A program made the position numbers and the translations under genes. Source: an uncultured Alphaproteobacteria bacterium (GTDB lineage: Bacteria > Pseudomonadota > Alphaproteobacteria > RF32 > CAG-239). Taken from it: a stretch of DNA of 64,000 bases. The DNA lies in contig CALXPU010000004.1 in assembly GCA_944390455.1 (NCBI GenBank), positions 25,471 through 89,470 of the forward strand, in the 5' to 3' direction. The notes below the pieces were generated by a model, which was not told the origin of the DNA, did no database searches, and was given only the letters and a program-made list of their open reading frames with translations. Of this stretch, positions 55,893 through 64,000 are shown piece by piece (the first letter of the stretch is position 1; every line of letters starts with the position of its first letter).

Positions 55893-55937
55893 AAAACATT
55901 ATAATTTAAGTGATACAATAATTGTTAACTGGCGTGC

Positions 55938-55965
55938 ATTGTATCTATTTTTGTTGATTTGTCAA
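55938..55965 (-). promoter_or_regulatory. Promoter of the gene at 54840
   Basis: TTGACA and TACAAT with a 16-base spacer, read on the minus strand, about 45 bases before the ATG. Confidence 0.62.
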
Positions 55966-55992
55966 ATATTTTATGGCGAAAAACATCGTCTA

Positions 55993-57849
55993 CTAATTTA
56001 AGTTTTCACTTAACTCCATCCACCGCTCTTCTGTGGTGGTTATTTCTTTTTCCAAGTTGTATAGTTCTATTTGTATTTTGGCGACTTCACTACCCGAAAC
56101 TTGTGCAAATTTTTGGAGCAATTTTGCTTTTTGAGCCTCCAACCTATTCAGTTCTTGTTCTATTTGGCGCAACTCTGCTCTGACCTTACGGTCTTGTTTG
56201 TTATTAGATGCGTTTTTTTCTATTGGTGTGATTGTTTTTTCCGGTTCCTTTATTTCTTTCTTTTCAGGCTTTTCTTCTGTTTTTCTCTCTTTTTGGAGTA
56301 AGAAAGCGCGATAGTCTTCTAAATCTCCATCAAACGCCGTACACGTGTTATTATGCACGAGCCACAAATTATCAACGACCATTTCTAATAAATGAAAATC
56401 GTGTGAAATCAAAATAATCGCACCATTGTACGCATTTAATGCTTCGGCTAAAGCGGTTCTTCCTTCCATATCCAGATGGTTTGTCGGTTCATCAAAAATC
56501 AACAGTTCCGGCTTATCTATGGAAATTCTTGCAAACAACAATCTTGTTTTTTCACCGCCAGATAACGCTTTAATTTGCGTGACTGCTTTTTCTTGTTCTA
56601 AACCGAAATGACCTAAATGAGCTCGTATATTTTTCTCTGGGGTATCAGGCTCAATCGTTTTCATATACTCTGTTGGCGTTAGCTCCAGTGGCAATTCTTC
56701 GGTTTGATTTTGATTAAAATATCCAATTTTGAGTTTGCCACTTTTTCTCATCGTTCCTTCCATCATGGGAAGATGTGATGACAGCATTTTCACTAATGTA
56801 GACTTACCATTACCATTTTTTCCCAATAACGCAATTCTGTCATCTTGGTTTATATAAAAATTAAGTTTGCGCAGTACAACCTTATCGCCATAACCAACAA
56901 CGCCACCTTCCACGGTTATCAGAGGCGATGGCATGGGTTTTATATCTGGAAAAGAAAATTTGCTTTCTTTATCTTGAGCGACTTCGTCTATATCCTCCAT
57001 TTTTTCTAACATTTTTAGACGGCTTTGAGCTTGGCGCGCTTTAGTAGCTTTGTAACGGAATCTATCTACATATGATTGAAGGTGGGCTTTTCGCTCATTT
57101 TGTTTTTTTATCAGCTTATCTACCAGCTCAATTTTTTGCGCATATTGGCGTGCAAAAGTGTCATAATTGCCTCCATATTGCACCAACTTTTTACCCTCAA
57201 AATGCAGGATACCCCCACAGACATTATTTAAGAAATCACGGTCGTGACTAATAAGCAAAACTGTTCCCTTATATTTTTGCAAATAACTTTCAAGCCAAAC
57301 GATTGCTTCTAAATCCAAGTGGTTGGTCGGCTCATCCAAAAACAGAATATCCGAGCGCTGAAACAGGGCTCCAGCTAAATTTAAACGCATTTGCCAACCA
57401 CCGGAGAAATCCTTTACAGGACGTGCTAAATCTTCTTGATTAAAACCTAGTCCTACTAAAATTTCCGCTGTTCTAGCTTCTGCCGAATCGGACTCCATTA
57501 TCCATAATTGTTCCATAATCTCTGGCAGTTCTTCAGGCTTAGCTGTTTTTTCTTGTTCTCGTAAAGCCATCAGTCGTTTATCTTTACTCAAGACATATTC
57601 CAATATCGGCTTTTGCAAATCAGCTTCTTTTATTTCTTGTTCAACAAAGGCTTTTAATTGATTCTTACCGCATTGAACATCCCCGCTGTTTACTTCTAAT
57701 TCGCCTTTTAGCACCCTAAATAATGTTGTTTTTCCGCAACCATTTTTGCCGACAATTCCTATCTTTTGTCCGTCTGATATTTGTGCGGAGGCATCTTCCA
57801 ATAAAAACTTTGAAGCAATCTGAACGGTTATATTGTCTAATTTTATCAT
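55993..57849 (-). CDS. ABC-F family ATPase
   Basis: A cytoplasmic twin-ATPase protein of 618 aa acting on ribosomes. Two Walker A motifs (GKNGCGKTTL and GKNGNGKSTL), two signatures (FSGGWQMRLNL and LSGGEKTRLLFARI) and two Walker B DEPTNHLD motifs are intact. An inter-domain linker with many Lys/Arg (about residues 240-300) is the P-site tRNA interaction motif. A charged coiled-coil tail of about 90 residues ends it. Closest in layout to YheS/Uup; the exact subtype is not decided. Confidence 0.92.
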   Translation of the reverse strand: MIKLDNITVQIASKFLLEDASAQISDGQKIGIVGKNGCGKTTLFRVLKGELEVNSGDVQCGKNQLKAFVEQEIKEADLQKPILEYVLSKDKRLMALREQEKTAKPEELPEIMEQLWIMESDSAEARTAEILVGLGFNQEDLARPVKDFSGGWQMRLNLAGALFQRSDILFLDEPTNHLDLEAIVWLESYLQKYKGTVLLISHDRDFLNNVCGGILHFEGKKLVQYGGNYDTFARQYAQKIELVDKLIKKQNERKAHLQSYVDRFRYKATKARQAQSRLKMLEKMEDIDEVAQDKESKFSFPDIKPMPSPLITVEGGVVGYGDKVVLRKLNFYINQDDRIALLGKNGNGKSTLVKMLSSHLPMMEGTMRKSGKLKIGYFNQNQTEELPLELTPTEYMKTIEPDTPEKNIRAHLGHFGLEQEKAVTQIKALSGGEKTRLLFARISIDKPELLIFDEPTNHLDMEGRTALAEALNAYNGAIILISHDFHLLEMVVDNLWLVHNNTCTAFDGDLEDYRAFLLQKERKTEEKPEKKEIKEPEKTITPIEKNASNNKQDRKVRAELRQIEQELNRLEAQKAKLLQKFAQVSGSEVAKIQIELYNLEKEITTTEERWMELSENLN

Positions 57850-57860
57850 TTCTTTCCTTT

Positions 57861-58898
57861 TTATTTTTTGATATATGTCGGATATTGATTTTCTTTATAC
57901 GCTTGCTCTACTTCATAAAAACTAAGCGGTTCTGTTACTTCTCTTCCCAATATCTGACTGGCTTCTTCGGGAGTAAAATAAAAATCAGCAAATGTTTCCG
58001 GCAATTCTTCACTTTGCGGCACATTGACGTCTGCTAAAGGACTTTTTTCCATACGCTTTTTCAATTGTGATAGGAAACGGTTCATACTACTATCATTCTT
58101 TACCTCATTTTCGTTATGAAAGAAATAATATTTATAATCTATGGCTGTTCCTTCCGGATGCCCACGTCTTTTCTTATTTATAAACTCAGCAAATGATTTT
58201 GTTATATAGTGATTTACCCTCGCCTTATCTCCTGAGATATTAAAATTTAGCATATAGCTGACAGGTTTGTGATATTCATTAACGCTTTTACCTTTTACCG
58301 GAACATAATGATTTGCGCCAAAGGCCTTAAAATCTATTACAGCATTCGGGCGTACAATTGATTTTACGGTATGATTTAATTTGGCTCCATGTGCCGTAAA
58401 GGCTTCGGTAACCAAACCACTATCACGCTTAAACAAACCATTGTCCCCATAGTTCATCCAATGAAGGCTAACTTCATTTGCATCTGTAAATTCTTGTAAA
58501 AAATCAACCATATTCTCAGCTTGAAGCGGTACCAAAAATTCGTCCAAATCAATAAAAGCCATCCACTGACTCTCGTTTCCGTACTCTTTGACTACTTTAT
58601 CATAGCATACTAACTGCTGATTTTTCCCTATCATCGGAATATATGTTATAAGCCCGTTTTCTATATATGGCTGTAAATACTCACGACTACCGTCCGTACT
58701 TTCGTTATCGCATAGGTAAAAATGTTCTGCCCCTTGTAAAATATGATATTCCAGCCACTCTTTCAGATATGGCTTTTCGTTTTTCATTATTGCCGTAACG
58801 CTTAGCTTATATTTATAGGGATATAGCCTCTTATAGCCGGTATATATTCCAACGCCGACCAGCAAAGCAATTCCTATGAATATACTTAGTTTTTTCAT
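57861..58898 (-). CDS. GT92/GT2-like glycosyltransferase with N-terminal anchor
   Basis: The 345-aa protein has one hydrophobic segment (residues about 4-21) and then a family-92-type domain: VTAIMKNEKPYLKEWLEYH, YLCDNESTDGS, the metal-binding FIDLDEFLVP and a later KSIVRPNAV region. The catalytic Asp motifs look intact. The anchor is flanked by basic residues on both sides, so orientation is ambiguous. It follows the DUF1847 gene after 3 bases and precedes the ABC-F gene. Sugar and acceptor are unknown. Confidence 0.8.
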   Translation of the reverse strand: MKKLSIFIGIALLVGVGIYTGYKRLYPYKYKLSVTAIMKNEKPYLKEWLEYHILQGAEHFYLCDNESTDGSREYLQPYIENGLITYIPMIGKNQQLVCYDKVVKEYGNESQWMAFIDLDEFLVPLQAENMVDFLQEFTDANEVSLHWMNYGDNGLFKRDSGLVTEAFTAHGAKLNHTVKSIVRPNAVIDFKAFGANHYVPVKGKSVNEYHKPVSYMLNFNISGDKARVNHYITKSFAEFINKKRRGHPEGTAIDYKYYFFHNENEVKNDSSMNRFLSQLKKRMEKSPLADVNVPQSEELPETFADFYFTPEEASQILGREVTEPLSFYEVEQAYKENQYPTYIKK

Positions 58899-58901
58899 AT
58901 T

Positions 58902-59348
58902 TTACGCAAAATTTTCCATAATATTATGTTGATGGCAGGCATCTTTTACCAACAGGGTTGTGACAGGTGCCTCAGAATATTTTTGAAACAAAATTCCGTG
59001 CCCTAAGCACAGACCGAAATTAATATTGAAATCTGTTTTTTCTTTATTCAAATATTGAGCTTGTGATTTTGGATCGCAAGATGCTCCTGTTAACTCTGGA
59101 GATAACTCTGAGGCATCCAATCCAGACTCTTTACAATTTACAATAATTGCATCAATACCCTCTTTTTCAAGCAATTCTTTTAATTTGGCTGCAAAATCTT
59201 TTACCGAAAAGCATGATGCGATACCAATCTTTTTGTAACCATTTAGCTTAATGAAATTAACCAATTCAACCATTCGTGACGGATTACGTGTTTGGTTCGT
59301 TAAGCACATAAATTCTTTATCTTCCTGTGTGTAATTACCTTTTTCCAT
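58902..59348 (-). CDS. DUF1847 family cysteine-rich protein
   Basis: The 148-aa soluble protein shows the DUF1847 pattern: KKIGIASCFSVKDFAAKLKE, GASCDPKSQAQYLNKE, FNINFGLCLGHGILFQKYS and APVTTLLVKDACHQHN. Five of its cysteines are in conserved-looking positions, consistent with metal binding. It may be shorter at the N-terminus than relatives with an additional Cys cluster. The biochemical role is unknown. It is divergent from the MFS gene. Confidence 0.78.
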   Translation of the reverse strand: MEKGNYTQEDKEFMCLTNQTRNPSRMVELVNFIKLNGYKKIGIASCFSVKDFAAKLKELLEKEGIDAIIVNCKESGLDASELSPELTGASCDPKSQAQYLNKEKTDFNINFGLCLGHGILFQKYSEAPVTTLLVKDACHQHNIMENFA

Positions 59349-59497
59349 AGTCCTTACCTTAAAATTATATTAACTTTATTCTTATACTATAGCAACTATT
59401 CTATAACACAAGACAAATAAGCACACTTATTCCATATTATTTCCACGCAAGGATTTATGGAATTTTGAGGAGCTTTAAAGAGAAAGAGTGAAGTTTT

Positions 59498-60877
59498 ATG
59501 AGTAAATATTTATCTTTTGTTCCCCTAAGTATGTATAATATGGCGGCTTTTCTACGTTCACAATTATTTTTGTTGCCGGTTTTGTTGTTCTTTTATCAGG
59601 AAAATGGACTAACCGTTGGCGATTTTTATCTTATCCAAGGCTTAATTGTCTTTTTTGCTTTTTTGTTTGAAATTCCGGCAGGCTATCTCGGCGATATTTT
59701 TCCTAGAAAATATATTTTAATTACCGCTTACTCTCTCTTTCTCGGGCGACTTTTCTTGTGGATTTTCTTCCGCGGATTTGAAATTATCCTTATCGGCGAA
59801 TTTTTATACGCTTGTTCTAAGGCTTGTTTTGATTCGGTTTCATCTTCCTTTATTTATGATATTTTGAAGAAAAATAAAGAAGAAGCCAAAATGGTTAAGG
59901 CTTATTCTAACTTTAATGCTGCGATGTATATCGGGACGGGAATCGCTGCGCTACTTGGTGCCGGACTTTATGAAAAACTCGGCTCACATGTTTTGTTAAT
60001 TGCGGAATTTGTGATTTATTCTACCGCTATTTTATTACTCTCACTCCTTCCTAATGCTCATCAGCCGGCTAACAACTTGGTTATCTCTCTTAAAGACAGA
60101 TTAAAAAGATTTTGGGTTGCTGTACGCTATATTCTTAAATCTCGCAAATATTGCTATTTAGTCTTATTTTCCGGCTTTATGGTTGGTGTATCACACTTCT
60201 TCTTCTGGAGTTTTCAACCGCTTATGAAAAGTTCTGGCATTGATCCTTCTGTTTCTCTTACGGATTTATCCGCATCAATCGGATGGGATGCGCGTGTGTT
60301 TGGAGAAACGGTTTGGAATTATCTTATCAGCTTAAATTGGCTCGACTATATTAAAGTTATGGGTGTGGTTATCTTTATCAATAATCTTATTCGCTCCTCG
60401 TTTAGCTATTTTGCTGCAGCTATGGCAAAACGCATTTCTTTATTCAATCTTGGTAATATCTCTTTTGTTATGGAAATTATCGGATGCGCACTCTCTTTCA
60501 TCTTGATGAAAATGGGACATATCTCTCCGCTTAATTGTTTGCTCTTTATTATCTTTTTATGCGTTTGTATCGGTTTACAACTTATGTTTACCATCACGCA
60601 TATCAGTCGTCTTCACCGCTTAATCAATCCGAAAATTCGTTCTCTTTCATCTTCGGTTAATATGATGACGGGGAGACTTATGACCTCTATTATGTTGATG
60701 GCTCCAAAGTTTTTGCTGGAACATGAAGGCGAAGCTACCGGTATCCGTGTTATTGATATTTTCTGGATTTATGCGTTGATCTTTATTCCTATCGGGTTGT
60801 ATTTTATTTATAAAATCTTTAAGTATAACGTGCATGCAGAACATTCGCTTATGCACGTCAGTGATGAAAAGGCTTAA
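59498..60877 (+). CDS. Major facilitator superfamily transporter
   Basis: The 459-aa protein has about twelve hydrophobic helices. The loop between helices 2 and 3 reads FEIPAGYLGDIFPRKYIL, matching the MFS GxxxDxxxRR-type motif A. A long extracytoplasmic insertion of about 35 residues sits between helices 7 and 8 (SGIDPSVSLTDLSASIGW). Substrate not shown. It is followed after 2 bases by the tandem exported glycosyltransferase-like gene, so the three downstream genes form one operon. Confidence 0.85.
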   Translation: MSKYLSFVPLSMYNMAAFLRSQLFLLPVLLFFYQENGLTVGDFYLIQGLIVFFAFLFEIPAGYLGDIFPRKYILITAYSLFLGRLFLWIFFRGFEIILIGEFLYACSKACFDSVSSSFIYDILKKNKEEAKMVKAYSNFNAAMYIGTGIAALLGAGLYEKLGSHVLLIAEFVIYSTAILLLSLLPNAHQPANNLVISLKDRLKRFWVAVRYILKSRKYCYLVLFSGFMVGVSHFFFWSFQPLMKSSGIDPSVSLTDLSASIGWDARVFGETVWNYLISLNWLDYIKVMGVVIFINNLIRSSFSYFAAAMAKRISLFNLGNISFVMEIIGCALSFILMKMGHISPLNCLLFIIFLCVCIGLQLMFTITHISRLHRLINPKIRSLSSSVNMMTGRLMTSIMLMAPKFLLEHEGEATGIRVIDIFWIYALIFIPIGLYFIYKIFKYNVHAEHSLMHVSDEKA

Positions 60878-60879
60878 AA

Positions 60880-62883
60880 ATGTCTATTTTGAACCGGCTG
60901 TTTGTTCCCTTATTTTCTCTGTCGTTTGCTCTATCTGCAAATGCCGCTGATATTGGGCTTAAAATTTCAGCCAGTCAAAATTGGCTCTCTTGGGGGGACT
61001 ATATTTTAGGACAAGACTTAAAAAACGGATTTGAAAATCTCGGATATTCTGTTGCGCCCGCTTATATGGAAAATTTTTATCCTCAAGATGATGCTGATAC
61101 AAAAATTGATGTCTATATGCATGGTTTTATTCCTTTTAATCCGCCTCTAAACGACAACAAAATCAATGTTATGTATCTCTACTATCCGTTGGAAACTGCT
61201 AATACGCAAAAATTTAATAATCTTAAAAATATTTCCGAACCGGAGTGGATGTCTTTGCAAACCGAACTTTGGGACTTTCAGTTAATTGCTGTTGCTTCGC
61301 CTACTTATCAAAAGGAAATTGAAAAACTTGGTATAAAAACTATCTTTGTTCCGCAATTTACCAATCCGCATAAATTCTTCTATGAATACGATGAAAATGC
61401 AGCTTATGACATTCTATTTGTCGGACGTCCCGGATATGAACGTATTAGCGCCAAGTGGGCTATAGAGGCTGGGTTTGATGTGGCCCTATTTGGGGAAGGA
61501 TGGGAAAATCAAGCCCCAAAAGAGATGGTCAAAGGTACGTATGTTGATAATACAGAACTCCATAAATATTATGCTTCTGCTAAAATCGTTTTAAACGATA
61601 CCAGAGAAGATATGAAACGTGCCGGTTTTATTAGTAATCGAGTATTTGATGTTACGGCTAGTGGTGGATTTTTAATTTCTGACTATATGCCCGAAATTGA
61701 ACAGTTTTATGGCAATACTATTCCTATGTTTAAGTCTAAGGAAGAACTGAAGGAACTCATTGATTATTATCTGGCTCACCCTGAAGAGCGCCAACAAAAA
61801 GCTAAAGAAGCTCAGAAAATCACATTAAGTCTATTTACTTCTGATTTGGCAGCACAGAAAATTATGGAAGCTGTAGATGAATTACGCCCTATTCCCCCCT
61901 CATCTTCTAGTCTTGACTATTCCAAATTGGCGATAAAAAGTCCGTGGCCTGTTAATGCTCGCAACGTTGGCGAATATTGGTTAGAACTTGATTTAGAAGA
62001 TGGCTTGAAGAAGAATGGTTTTGATACCAGAACTTATTATTTTAATCGTCAATTTTATCCAGATGATTTTTACAATAAAGCCGGCAACCTTCTCTATATG
62101 CAGTTTAAGTATAATCGTACTGATTTTGAAGATGAAAACAAAAACAAAATTATGTATCTGTATTTTCCTACAGAAATTCCTGATACGGCAAAATTTAAAA
62201 ATACTCACGATGTGCTTAAATATAATACAGACGCTTATCTTAATGATCAACTTCAGTATTTTGATTTAATCGCAACTCCTGCCGCTGCGCTTATTCCAGA
62301 ACTTGAGAAAAAAGGACATAAAGCAGCTTTTGTTCCGCAATTTACTAATCCCGAAAAATTTAAGTATGAATATGATGAAAATGTTAAATCAGAATTACTT
62401 TTTGTCGGCTCTCCATGGTATGAACGGGTTAGTGTCACTTATGCTATAGAAAACGGTTATGATATTTCTGTTTATGGTTTGAAATGGGAAGGTAAAATTC
62501 CTGATAAATATATTAAAGGCGAATATATTGATAATAATGACCTCAATCGCTATTATTCTTCGGCAAAAATTGTTTTAAGCGATCATCCTGATGATTTGGC
62601 TGAAATGGGGCTTGTTATTAATCGACTTTATGATGTTTCTGCCGTTGGAGCTTTTATTATTTCGGAATATAGTCCTTACATTGAAAAAATCTTTGGCAAT
62701 TCTATTCCTATGTATAAAAATAAAGATGAGTTTAAGCAACTTGTTGATTATTATCTGGCTCATCCAGATGAACGCCAACAAAAAGCTAAGCAGGCGCAAA
62801 ATATTACTTTACAACATTTTACAAATGTAGCTGTCGGAAAACAACTTAAACAACTTTTTGAAACAGTGGGGAGAAATAAATAA
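60880..62883 (+). CDS. Exported protein with two tandem CgeB-like glycosyltransferase modules
   Basis: The 667-aa protein has a cleavable signal peptide (after SANA, residue about 22). Two homologous modules of about 310 residues follow (about 24-340 and 350-665). Each ends with a GT-B C-terminal lobe like Glyco_trans_1_2: FVPQFTNPxKF, YDENxxx(D/E)(I/L)LFVG, (Y/S)SAKIVL.D, (F/Y)DV.A.G.F(L/I)IS and a DYYLAHP(E/D)ERQQKAK helix. The donor-site sequence is reduced compared with standard CgeB proteins. A periplasmic GT with nucleotide-sugar folds is unusual, so binding rather than catalysis is possible. It shares its stop with the next ATG. Confidence 0.75.
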   Translation: MSILNRLFVPLFSLSFALSANAADIGLKISASQNWLSWGDYILGQDLKNGFENLGYSVAPAYMENFYPQDDADTKIDVYMHGFIPFNPPLNDNKINVMYLYYPLETANTQKFNNLKNISEPEWMSLQTELWDFQLIAVASPTYQKEIEKLGIKTIFVPQFTNPHKFFYEYDENAAYDILFVGRPGYERISAKWAIEAGFDVALFGEGWENQAPKEMVKGTYVDNTELHKYYASAKIVLNDTREDMKRAGFISNRVFDVTASGGFLISDYMPEIEQFYGNTIPMFKSKEELKELIDYYLAHPEERQQKAKEAQKITLSLFTSDLAAQKIMEAVDELRPIPPSSSSLDYSKLAIKSPWPVNARNVGEYWLELDLEDGLKKNGFDTRTYYFNRQFYPDDFYNKAGNLLYMQFKYNRTDFEDENKNKIMYLYFPTEIPDTAKFKNTHDVLKYNTDAYLNDQLQYFDLIATPAAALIPELEKKGHKAAFVPQFTNPEKFKYEYDENVKSELLFVGSPWYERVSVTYAIENGYDISVYGLKWEGKIPDKYIKGEYIDNNDLNRYYSSAKIVLSDHPDDLAEMGLVINRLYDVSAVGAFIISEYSPYIEKIFGNSIPMYKNKDEFKQLVDYYLAHPDERQQKAKQAQNITLQHFTNVAVGKQLKQLFETVGRNK

Positions 62884-63875
62884 TGAAAAAATATCTCTTA
62901 CTTTACTTAGCGGTTCTTTTAGGTGGGGTATTATTGCTCTCATACTCTAAAGTTTTGGAAGAAGTAACAGCTTCTACTTGGGAAGATACGGCGTCTATAC
63001 AAAAAACAGATAATTTATCTCAAATTTATATCAATGTTAACGCATCTCCTATGTCGCAACTCTACCGCCAAAACTTAAAGTTGCAAAAAGCTTTTCAAAA
63101 AATCGGCAAAGAGGTTGTCTTGTCGGATATGCAAAATCCTAAAAGTGGGAATTTTAACCTTTATATTGCTGAAAATTTAGATAATTTACCTAAGGTTATT
63201 GATACTAATGCCATTAATGTTTTATGGCTTCCGGTTGTGCGACAAGATGATGACGTTACACCTCTGCGAGCTTTTGACGTTATTGTGGTTAAAAGTATGG
63301 TGTCTTTTAACCACTTAAAGGCTATCAATGTGCGCACCGCCTTTATTCCTGATGCCTTTAATATTAAGCCTTTATCTGTACGTCGTCCCAATGGAAAGGC
63401 TATGTTTTATGGGGATAATACCGGTTTTTCTTTATCTCTTTATTTGGCAGGACAACAAGAACATAGTCTAGATGTGTATGGAAAAGGTTTTGCTAATTTA
63501 TGGCCTCATGATGAAATTAAAGGAGATATGCCTTCTTTAGATGATTTTTCTCGCTATTCTGTTATCTTAACTGATCAAACCGATGAGAATATTCGTGATG
63601 AAATTGTTAATGCTAAGATTATAGAAATTATTGAAAACGGAGGAGTTCCTCTACTTCGTTTTAATAGCGGTATTTATAAGATTTTCGGTGAAGCTCTGCC
63701 TCTTTATCATAACGAAAAAGAATTTATTGATTTATTAAAACAAATGGAAAATACTCCCCAGCTTATTATGCAGACCAGACAGAACTTGATACAAATTTCT
63801 CAACAATGGAATTCTGAATCTCAAGCACTTAAATTTTCTGAAATATTTGATCTTATGCAGAAAAAGCGGAAATAA
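62883..63875 (+). CDS. Membrane-anchored single-module relative of the tandem GT-like protein
   Basis: The 330-aa protein has an N-terminal helix (residues 4-22) and one diverged module of the same kind as the gene before it: NVLWLPVVRQDDD, TAFIPDAFN, KAMFYGDNTGF, YSVILTDQTDENIRDE, IIENGGVPLLRF and a closing helix. Conserved sugar-site residues are largely lost. The ATG overlaps the upstream TAA by one base. A terminator follows. Function unknown; probably a partner of the tandem protein. Confidence 0.7.
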   Translation: MKKYLLLYLAVLLGGVLLLSYSKVLEEVTASTWEDTASIQKTDNLSQIYINVNASPMSQLYRQNLKLQKAFQKIGKEVVLSDMQNPKSGNFNLYIAENLDNLPKVIDTNAINVLWLPVVRQDDDVTPLRAFDVIVVKSMVSFNHLKAINVRTAFIPDAFNIKPLSVRRPNGKAMFYGDNTGFSLSLYLAGQQEHSLDVYGKGFANLWPHDEIKGDMPSLDDFSRYSVILTDQTDENIRDEIVNAKIIEIIENGGVPLLRFNSGIYKIFGEALPLYHNEKEFIDLLKQMENTPQLIMQTRQNLIQISQQWNSESQALKFSEIFDLMQKKRK

Positions 63876-63910
63876 TTTGAAACTTAATGAACATATTTCT
63901 GGATAGATAT

Positions 63911-63963
63911 CCCCGGGTAAACTCGGGGTTCTTGGAAAGGCACCATTAAGGTGCCTTTCTTTA
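63911..63963 (+). terminator. Hairpin pair and terminator after the GT-like operon
   Basis: CCCCG/CGGGG (63911-63928) is followed by AAAGGCACC (63936-63944) paired with GGTGCCTTT (63950-63958) and a T-rich tail. A third small hairpin AACTCC/GGAGTT lies at 63965-63980. Confidence 0.82.
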
Positions 63964-64000
63964 CAACTCCAAATGGAGTTGACCTAAATCCCTTTGTCCT

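Noticed and set aside
1..64000. CRISPR arrays, insertion sequences, prophage genes or rRNA
   Set aside because: None was seen in the window: no regular spaced repeats, transposase, integrase, capsid or ribosomal RNA sequences.

Overview
The window is about 64 kb of AT-rich bacterial chromosome with dense gene packing, many intrinsic terminators and a standard housekeeping complement. It looks like a low-GC, probably host-associated alphaproteobacterium. Support comes from a DUF4167 protein next to prmC and an RpoH-type sigma factor, an alphaproteobacterial-type ffh-rpsP-rimM-trmD-rplS operon, and a Gram-negative envelope (usher, SlyB-like lipoprotein, Dsb-like proteins). An uncultured gut lineage would fit, but that is inference; no rRNA is present to fix the taxonomy.

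Layout. 1-3.9 kb: an NAD salvage operon (nadM, pncA, frameshifted pncB, nadE). Its leader and its nadM-pncA gap carry two copies of what looks like the same pseudoknotted RNA element. 3.9-7.3 kb: a carboxymuconolactone-decarboxylase-like exported protein, a small membrane protein, an O6-alkylguanine repair enzyme and a CorC/HlyC-type protein. 7.4-13.4 kb: a chaperone-usher pilus locus with three DUF4402 subunits, a PapD-like chaperone and a large usher. 13.5-21.9 kb: pyrG, secG, tpiA on the minus strand, then ppiD-like, fmt, tRNA-Leu and trigger factor on the plus strand. 21.9-24 kb: three small single-gene units for envelope proteins, with their own promoters and terminators and no evident Shine-Dalgarno sites. 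24-31.7 kb: a permease, nfo, tRNA-Pro, the ffh-to-rplS operon and prfC. 31.8-40.3 kb: a mostly minus-strand block with a metallophosphoesterase, DUF4167, prmC, rpoH, asnS, a protein with three tandem repeats and a methyltransferase. 40.3-49.3 kb: two sirtuin paralogues, a GT2 protein, a SlyB-like protein, tyrA/tyrC, rpsB-tsf and parE. 49.7-54.8 kb: a GT39-like membrane protein, a phosphate transporter with its DUF47 partner, and two membrane-anchored DsbA-like proteins. 54.8-64 kb: an ABC-F ATPase, a GT92-like protein, DUF1847, an MFS transporter and two exported glycosyltransferase-like proteins.

How parts fit. The NAD operon would take nicotinamide to nicotinate, NaMN, NaAD and NAD. The two sirtuins consume NAD and release nicotinamide, the substrate of PncA, so recycling could be closed within the window. 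The best candidate for something undescribed is the paired RNA element in the NAD operon: the same 11-nt loop core, stems of different sequence but the same shape, matching pseudoknot strands, and in the nadM copy an alternative pairing that competes with a hairpin burying the ribosome binding site. Second-tier candidates are the DUF4402 pilus locus with a long inverted repeat over an internal start, the exported glycosyltransferase-like proteins, and the small repeat-protein island at 22-24 kb. All calls were made by reading the sequence; no database search was run.
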